From Mikania micrantha (Eukaryota; Streptophyta; Magnoliopsida; Asterales; Asteraceae), in NCBI GenBank assembly GCA_009363875.1, contig CM018688.1, positions 61,729,001 to 61,793,000 on the forward strand: 64,000 nucleotides of DNA. The letters are read 5' to 3'. Position 1 is the stretch's first letter. Each line of letters starts with the position of its first letter. Below the pieces are notes generated by a model. The model saw only the letters and a program-made list of their open reading frames with translations, had not been told where the DNA came from and did no database searches. This document shows, piece by piece, positions 58,171-64,000 of this stretch. The translations under genes were made by a program, and so were the position numbers.

Positions 58171-59817
58171 CCAATGAATCTTTCGGGTAGCAGAAGATCC
58201 CCCCCATAGAAAGGTGCACCTTTTTTTTCCAATAGGTCAATGATTGCAGCCGGAGCTTTAAACAAGGACATAAAATATATAGGAAGGCTGCTTAACACAG
58301 ACTTGATGAGAGTGATCCTACCCCCGATAGATAGAGTTCTAGCTTTCCATAGGGATAGTTTCTTATCAAAAACATCAACCACCGGTTTCCAGTATTGGAT
58401 ACGGTTCATATTAGCCCCAATCGAGACTCCAAGATACGTGAAAGGAAAAGTCCCCACCGCACAGTGGATTAAATCAGCCATACCTGCCAGAGAATCTGTG
58501 CCAGTATTCATACCGAAAAGCCTGCATTTATTTAAGTTCACTTTAAGGCCAGAAGCCAAGTGAAAGCAACGAAGAATTCTTGCAACATTCTTAACGTTGT
58601 ACAATGAACCTTCCCCCCAGTAGCATAACGTCATCCGCTAACATTAAGTGTGAAAGAATTGGACCTCCCTGTGGTAAGCGAACACCATTGAAAACACCAA
58701 GTGTTACCGCTTTATTAATAGTACAATTTAGAGCTTCCATAGCTATAATAAATAGGAAGGGTGAGAGGGGATCCCCTTGTCTCACACCCCTAGAGCAGTT
58801 AAACTCCCATGTAGGTGCACCGTTGACCAAAATGGAGGACCTTGCACATCCCAAAATACCATTAACCCACATCCGCCATTTACCCGAGAAATTCATTTGC
58901 TCTAGTATGGAATCCACAAAAGCCCACGATATAGAATCAAAAGCTTTATTAAAATCGATCTTAAAAAAGATAGCCTCTCTTTTAGACCTTTTGAGCCAAG
59001 CAAATATTTCATTCATAATAAGAGGACCATCAAGAATATACCTCCCGGAAATAAACGCCATTTGAGAATCTGAGACCACCGAACCAATCACAGTTCGCAT
59101 TCTATTAGCCAGCACTTGGGATATCACCTTATTAAGACAACCAATTAAACTGATGGGCCTGAAATCGTTGAAGGATAAAGGGTCCTTCATCTTGGGAATA
59201 AGATGGAGGAAAGAAGAACTACAGCTTCTGTCAATAGAACCATATTCAAAGAAGTGGGAAAAGACCCTAACAAAATCATTTTCCAATAGGTGCCAGTAAT
59301 GTCAAATAAAAGAGAAATTGAAACCATCCGGCCCTGGGGCCTTCTCACCACCAATATCCCAGACTGCCCGTTTTATCTCCTGAACCGAAAAAGCATCAGA
59401 TATACTTTGGGCCTCCCAGTCCGCCAATCTCTTGATCCCATAACAATTGATTCTGGGCCTATTAAGCATAGGTTCTTTAAACTTTTCTTTAAAGAATTGG
59501 CATGCATGCCGCTTAATGACAAACGGGTTTGTACTCCAAAGCCCATTAATTTCCATACCATTAATTCTAGAGGAGGCATTGTTGGACTTAATCATCCCAT
59601 GGAAAAAAGCCGAATTTTCATCTCCCTCCACCGACCATTTAACCCTTGATTTTTGCTTTAAATCCATCATTCTAGCATGCTCAATCGCTTGCAAATCCTT
59701 CTTACATTTGAACCATGACTCACGATCCAAATCCGAGAGGAGACCACATTCAGCCAATAATTCATAATTGTGACAGTCATCATTAAGAACCATAGTTAGA
59801 GCAGATTCTTTTTCCAA
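58167..59817 (-). pseudogene. LINE reverse transcriptase, broken
   Basis: Minus strand. 59302-59817 holds the linker before RT (VKWSVEGDENSAFFHGMIK, GEKAPGPDGFNFSF). 58591-59286 holds RT core: NDFRPISLIGCLNKVI, FFKIDFNKAFDSISW, RGVRQGDPLSPFLF and LMLADDVMLLG (active site ADD). 58167-58634 continues with FHLASGLKVNLNKC and YLGVSIG. Frameshifts separate the three. Confidence 0.93.
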
Positions 59818-60416
59818 CCGTCCTTAACTTAGTCATGAGAACAACATCAGGCCGCCCAGATACATCGCAGTTCTCAATAGCAGCCTTAACCACATCGTCT
59901 ATCCCTTCCAGTTTCAACCAAGAATTGTAAAACTTGAAAGGAGAGGGCCCATGGTCAACGCACCTTGTTGAAAGAGTAACAGGAGAATGATCGGACCAAA
60001 TACGAGAATGAGCCGTTAAAGTTGCACAAGGCCAAAGTTGGAAGAACCCATCGCACACAATCATACGATCTAACTTACTGCATTTCTTACCATCAAGTGA
60101 CATGTAAGTAAATCTCATACCCCCCATTCTGTATTCCTGTAGTCTGGCTCTAAAAATGAAATCATTGAAATCTCTTGCTCCCCGAGGACCAAACACCGAA
60201 TTCCATCTTTCTGAGCCATCTCTCACTTCATTAAAATCATCCAGCATGATCCATATACCAGAGTAATTATCCATTAATCCCAGAAAAGCTTCCCATAAGG
60301 ATCTTTTGCGCACCACATCATGAGGAGCATAAACATTAATGACATTAAGTAGCGGGCCTAAGCCTATCACAGAACCAAATACATGGAGAAAATTTTCACC
60401 TTTAGAAGAACCCAAC
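59783..60416 (-). pseudogene. LINE endonuclease, N-terminally truncated
   Basis: Minus strand. NVYAPHD, WIMLDDFNEVRDGSER and SDHSPV are the conserved motifs of the apurinic-type endonuclease that nicks target DNA. The N-terminal catalytic part is missing because of 5' truncation. WIMLDDFNEV has Asp where Gly is usual before DFN. Confidence 0.9.
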
Positions 60417-60429
60417 TTCTAAATTTTCT

Positions 60430-60620
60430 AGCCACTGCAATTATCAAGTGTTATCATACAGTATAGAATCTCTGATAACAACTCCATGTGCTCGAGGAGG
60501 TGACATTGGCAGATGAAGTCGATGTGTCACTGATCCCAAGGCTTATCAGCGCAACCTATAATAACAGCTGATGCACCCAAGGTACTCCCCTTTTTAAATG
60601 AAATCGGAAACCGGTTTTGG
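60430..60620. other. No gene seen
   Basis: Mixed-composition sequence between the LINE duplication and the TATG microsatellite; no feature recognised. Confidence 0.4.
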
Positions 60621-60651
<31 letters not shown>

Positions 60652-60669
60652 TGTATGTATGTATGTATG
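60621..60669. repeat. (TATG)n microsatellite, left block
   Basis: About 12 TATG units up to the hAT MITE end. Confidence 0.95.
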
Positions 60670-61225
60670 TAGGGGTGTCGTTCGGGTTGGTTCCTCGGGT
60701 TTCGGGTTGCTCGGGTTGGGTTATTCGGGTTTTTGTAATATGAAATTGGAACCTAGAACTGAACCATTTAACTTCTATTTAATTGGTTCTCGGGTTTCGG
60801 TTCTCGGGTTTAATCAGGTTGGGTTAAACGGTTCTCGGGTAATACTTGAAAAACTAATATACTATTTTTCAAACAAATAAAATTAAAACATGTTTAACCA
60901 AAATATACATGTTCTTGAAAATTTCAAATGTTTAACCATAACATAACAAAAACGTGTTTAACTAAAACATACATTTCTTCAATAATGTCAAAACATATAA
61001 AGGATTTGAAAATCAAAAAATGTTATCGCCCCTTAAAATCCTAGTTCGGGTTATTCGGGTTTACCCGAACAAATCTCGTGGGTACCCAAGGACCGAACGA
61101 TTCTAAGTTTTCGGGTTCGGGTAATAGGCTTTTTCAGGTTCAGTATTTTCGAGTTCGGGTTTTTCGGGTTCGGGTAGGAGTTTTTCGGGTTGGTTCTTCG
61201 GGTTCGGGTAAAAAACACACCCCTG
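60670..61225. mobile_element. hAT-type MITE inside (TATG)n
   Basis: Ends TAGGGGTGTC and, inverted, CAGGGGTGTG. The interior ends are dense in TTCGGGTT motifs. TATG repeats lie on both sides, with TATGTATG as an 8-bp flank on each side, though this cannot be told from the repeat itself. No transposase. Confidence 0.8.
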
Positions 61226-61269
61226 TATGTATGTATGTATGTATGTATGTATGTATGTATGTATGTATG

Positions 61270-61300
<31 letters not shown>
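61226..61300. repeat. (TATG)n microsatellite, right block
   Basis: About 18 TATG units between the hAT MITE and the next fold-back element. Confidence 0.95.
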
Positions 61301-61685
61301 GGGAGGGTTCTAAGAAAACCATCTTTTAAGAAAAAACTAATCACCATCATAACCAATTAATTTTTTTTATTTTTTATTTTGTATTTTCTTTTATTATAAG
61401 ATAAAAAATGTAAAAAAGAAAAAAAAGTAAAAAAAATGTATTTTAGGTTATTACATATGTGTAAATTGTATGTTACACATACTGATTACATATATGTAAC
61501 TTTATAAGTCACATCAAAACTTTTTGAGTTACATATACGTAACTTCGTGATAAATATACATATTTTTTTATTATAACATTTCTAATCATAATAAATTATG
61601 AAAATTTTTGTTTTAAAATTTATTGGTTAGTATGAGTTTTCTTATTTTCTCCAAAATGAGGAGTTTTCTCATGAACCTTTCTATA
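61301..61685. mobile_element. Fold-back MITE between (TATG)n and (TA)n
   Basis: Left end AGGGAGGGTTCTAAGAAAAC; right end, inverted, AGAAAGGTTCATGAGAAAAC. The interior is AT-rich with ACATATGTGTAA/TTACATATATGTAA type repeats. A short TA run follows at 61686-61699. Confidence 0.65.
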
Positions 61686-61950
61686 CATATATATATATGG
61701 TAATATGTCACGAGGCTACGTGTTATGTCTAGATATGTCGTCCACTATATGTTTTTTACTATCAGTTAATCTCATTGCAAATGGCTACTTCTCTAGTTGT
61801 TCAACATGTTCATGATTATATTTAGCATATGTGACTCATAATGTCCAACCATCGTACTCTTTAAATTATTTGTAAACCATTGAAACGAACATTTAGTTCT
61901 TTTTTGTTCCATAAGACCGTAACCCTCAATGTTGTTGCTCCATTGTACTC

Positions 61951-62345
61951 CACTAGTATAGAAAACACTTTTTAGGGCGGTTAAATTGCCCATATGGGGT
62001 GGTTTCTTAACCGCCTTATATGATATCGCTTTAAAAGAGGTCACTATTTTTTAGGGCGGTGGGATGAATAGCCCTAAATTTAAAAATAGCCGCCTCAAAT
62101 AGCTGTATTAAAGGCTTCTATATTTGTTTTTTAGGGCGGTTTTGTATATAATTGGGTGGTTTAATTTTTGTTTTTGGGGCGGTTGGTTTATTTTATGGGG
62201 TGGTTTAATTTTTTGCTTTGGGGCGGTTGGTTAGTTTTATGGCGCGGTTTCGTGGTTGTTTTTTTGGGGCGGTTCCGGTTATATAGGGCGGTTCTTCTAT
62301 TGGGTATTTGTGGCGGTTCGTTTTTTTGGGCGGTTATTCTACGAG
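61951..62345 (+). mobile_element. CACTA (En/Spm-like) terminus with subterminal repeats
   Basis: Begins CACTAGTATAGAAAACAC, as expected of plant CACTA transposons, followed by about a dozen GGGCGGTT/GGGGCGGTT motifs in both orientations over 390 bp, the usual transposase-binding subterminal array. The other terminus was not found and is presumably beyond 64000. The protease relic that follows fits, since Ulp1-like genes occur in plant CACTA elements. Confidence 0.7.
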
Positions 62346-62559
62346 CTAGTAAATATTATTGATATCGAAACATATTTCCAACCAACAATAAAATCTGCAC
62401 TGCTATATATAAGAGTTTCTAGATTCAAACCAACATATATACATCCAATACTATCATTCATAACTTCAACAAAACTTTAAGCTAGAATGCAAGTTTAAAT
62501 TTAGACTTATAAGATACAAATGGAAATCCGGAAACAACATGTTTGGTTGAGAAACACAA

Positions 62560-63620
62560 AGTTAAAAACTTGCGGCGATAATTCTTTGACTATTTCATCA
62601 ATCTCCTTACATGTAATGTACTTCTTTTCATTCCAAATCTAAAAATATATAAACAAAAGAGTGAGATACAATATATATATATTTATGTATATATATAAAC
62701 AAACTATATCTAAATTTAAATTAAACACTAACGCTTTCAAGAAAATTTTATTGATATAAATGAAGAAACTCATACTTGTTTTTGATCAAGCAATAGCCAC
62801 ATTCACAATAGTTTTTTTGTTGTATGGAGCACTACATTACATTAACAACAATTATTTTAAAGACAATCAAATAAATTAAAAAGATTAAATCAAACAAACC
62901 TTAACCATTTCCCATTTTAAGTGCAAGCCCAAAGCATCTTCAATTAGAAATGTAAAGGCATAATTTTGCTTGCTTTTGCTTTTCATTATTGAATCTATAA
63001 TATATCCTTTTAGTTTCAAATGATAAATTATAAATAGAACCCAATGACCAATACAATAAATAAATCATAAAATAACTAAATTAGGTGTGTTGGTTATTAT
63101 TTATATATATTTTGCAAATAAAGTAAAAAAATACATATTACCTTGCTACATATGGTGCAAGAAAAAATGATCTTTTACTATGAAATGAATACACTTCTAA
63201 GATGTGTTGTTTTGTATGATCGGAATATTTGGTACATATATCACCCGAAATTTCACGTGGATTGAAGAATGCACATTTTGAATTTGGCATTAATGCAAAA
63301 AAAGTACCTTAAATTACAATAATGTTAAGTATATATGAATTGGATTGTGTCTAAAGATGTTATTAAAACATATAAAAAGAATAAAAAAAACTTACATTGC
63401 AAAGAAGTAAATGATGCCAACATCAAGCCAATCGTTGCATAATAACTGCAACAACTCCATGTATGAAAGACCTTCGACATACTTTTCGGGATACATCCCG
63501 TCAGGCGTAGCACATGTAATTGCATGTTCATCGCCAATGAAAGCTGATAACATTTGACATATCCTTTGTATTGAACGAGGTCTTTTTTTATTTTCTCCAA
63601 AGTAAGCTCAATTCGGATCT
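62560..63620 (-). pseudogene. Ulp1-like (C48) cysteine protease gene, multi-exon, probably decayed
   Basis: Minus strand, read from translations that the open frames hide. Exon about 63396-63590: SIQRICQMLSAFIGDEHAIT, YVEGLSYMELLQLLCNDWLD, donor AT|GTAAG at 63395. Exon 63142-63307: SKCAFFNPREISGDI, FFLAPYVA, donor G|GTAAT. Exon about 62900-63050: HWVLFIIYHLKLKGYIIDS (catalytic His; Asp of IIDS), LHLKWEMVK. Exon 62776-62831: CSIQQKNYCECGYC (Gln and catalytic Cys). Last exon about 62565-62640: KKYITCKEIDEIVKEL. All catalytic residues remain, but a TGA near 63615 and a one-base change in a T-run near 63300 break the frame, and the acceptor before the His exon is poor. Such proteases remove SUMO-like modifiers; here it is transposon cargo. 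Confidence 0.7.
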
Positions 63621-63764
63621 TCAATATTTGGAGCGATGGTAGTGGGCATTTGGGTTTGTTCACTTTACTCAATTTGCTTTAACTAACAAAAAGATAATGA
63701 TAATAACATTAATTGGTAATTATATATATTTTTGAGTGTGTGATCGATTACAAATAAGTTGATA

Positions 63765-64000
63765 ACTAAGAGGTTGTTTGATAGCATCTGAATGGGTCTG
63801 AATCTGAACCATTCAAATTCAGACCCTTTGTTTGGGACGTCTGAACGAAAAAAACATCTGAATGGAGGTACGAATGGTTCAGACCTTGAACTAAGTCTGA
63901 ATGGGTCTGAATGGAGAAAATAGAGAAAAAGGCATGATTTTCCCGTCTTCCTTCACTTCGGCTTCCTCCTCCCCCACCCCTATCTCGACGCCGCTCAACC
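63765..64000. mobile_element. MITE end with CTGAATGG repeats, cut by window edge
   Basis: Starts GAGGTTGTTTGATAGCATCT and contains many copies of TCTGAATGGGTCTGAA and GGTTCAGAC in both orientations, a pattern of non-autonomous DNA transposons. Superfamily not assigned because the other end is outside. Confidence 0.55.

Larger units (their letters stand above)
56938..60416 (-). mobile_element. 5'-truncated L1-like LINE
   Basis: Minus strand. 3' end is a T-run (poly-A on the element strand) at about 56938-56946. The same 13 bases, TTCTAAATTTTCT, lie at 56925-56937 and 60417-60429: a target duplication. The left-hand coding limit coincides with this duplication, so the element was truncated on insertion, within the endonuclease domain. 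All frames are interrupted. Confidence 0.93.

Noticed and set aside
62168..62480. Plus-strand hydrophobic open frames rich in Gly, Phe and Trp
   Set aside because: They read the GGGGCGGTT subterminal repeats of the CACTA end.

Overview
This window is repeat-dominated plant nuclear DNA with no intact host gene that I can support. The families present are all typical of flowering plants with large genomes: Athila-type and chromovirus-type Ty3/gypsy elements, Ty1/copia, Cassandra TRIMs with a 5S rRNA domain, an L1-like LINE, hAT and CACTA DNA transposons, a tRNA-derived SINE, and fold-back MITEs set in (TA)n tracts. A eudicot is likely; an Asteraceae-like genome is only a guess from the look of the Gag and LTR families.

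Layout. 1-3.6 kb: an ATT microsatellite, a complete Cassandra TRIM (453-1060), a copia RNase H remnant, and a small hAT MITE. 4.3-11.2 kb: (TA)n-bracketed fold-back elements, the larger one split by a 4.65-kb solo LTR (5308-9957) that itself holds an 1.1-kb hAT-type element. 11.2-39 kb: a three-level nest. An Athila element on the minus strand (12003-38966, TSD AAGAA) is interrupted by a second Cassandra (20879-21584, TSD ATGTC) and by a 13.4-kb gypsy element A on the plus strand (23277-36679, TSD CAGTG; 3.67-kb LTRs; gag-pol nearly open). 39-42 kb: fold-back MITE, SINE, and a duplicated AT-rich repeat with a Helitron-like end. 42-55.6 kb: a minus-strand copia element whose 3' region is split by gypsy element B, a decayed relative of A with a rearranged left end. 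56-64 kb: another fold-back in (TA)n, a 5'-truncated minus-strand LINE with a 13-bp TSD, a hAT MITE inside (TATG)n, another fold-back, a CACTA terminus with a multi-exon Ulp1-like protease relic, and a last MITE cut by the window edge.

Most unusual signal. The LTRs and 5' leaders of the solo LTR, element A and element B carry repeated copies of a roughly 110-125-nt module. In it an internal hairpin with an invariant TGCG (UNCG-type) loop, and an outer stem, are kept by compensatory base changes. The same LTRs also keep an exon-like arrangement: a donor after the promoter, a 65-70-nt cassette with acceptor and donor, and a strong acceptor 4 nt before the gag ATG. Together these suggest a structured, possibly spliced leader. 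Two rearrangements are also notable: element A carries a copy of its own left target flank just before its 3' LTR in place of the polypurine tract, and element B has an inverted LTR end plus a 36-bp copy of its right flank inside its left end. Coordinates of element ends rest on TG..CA ends plus matching target-site duplications read directly from the sequence; family names are from recognised motifs, not from any search.
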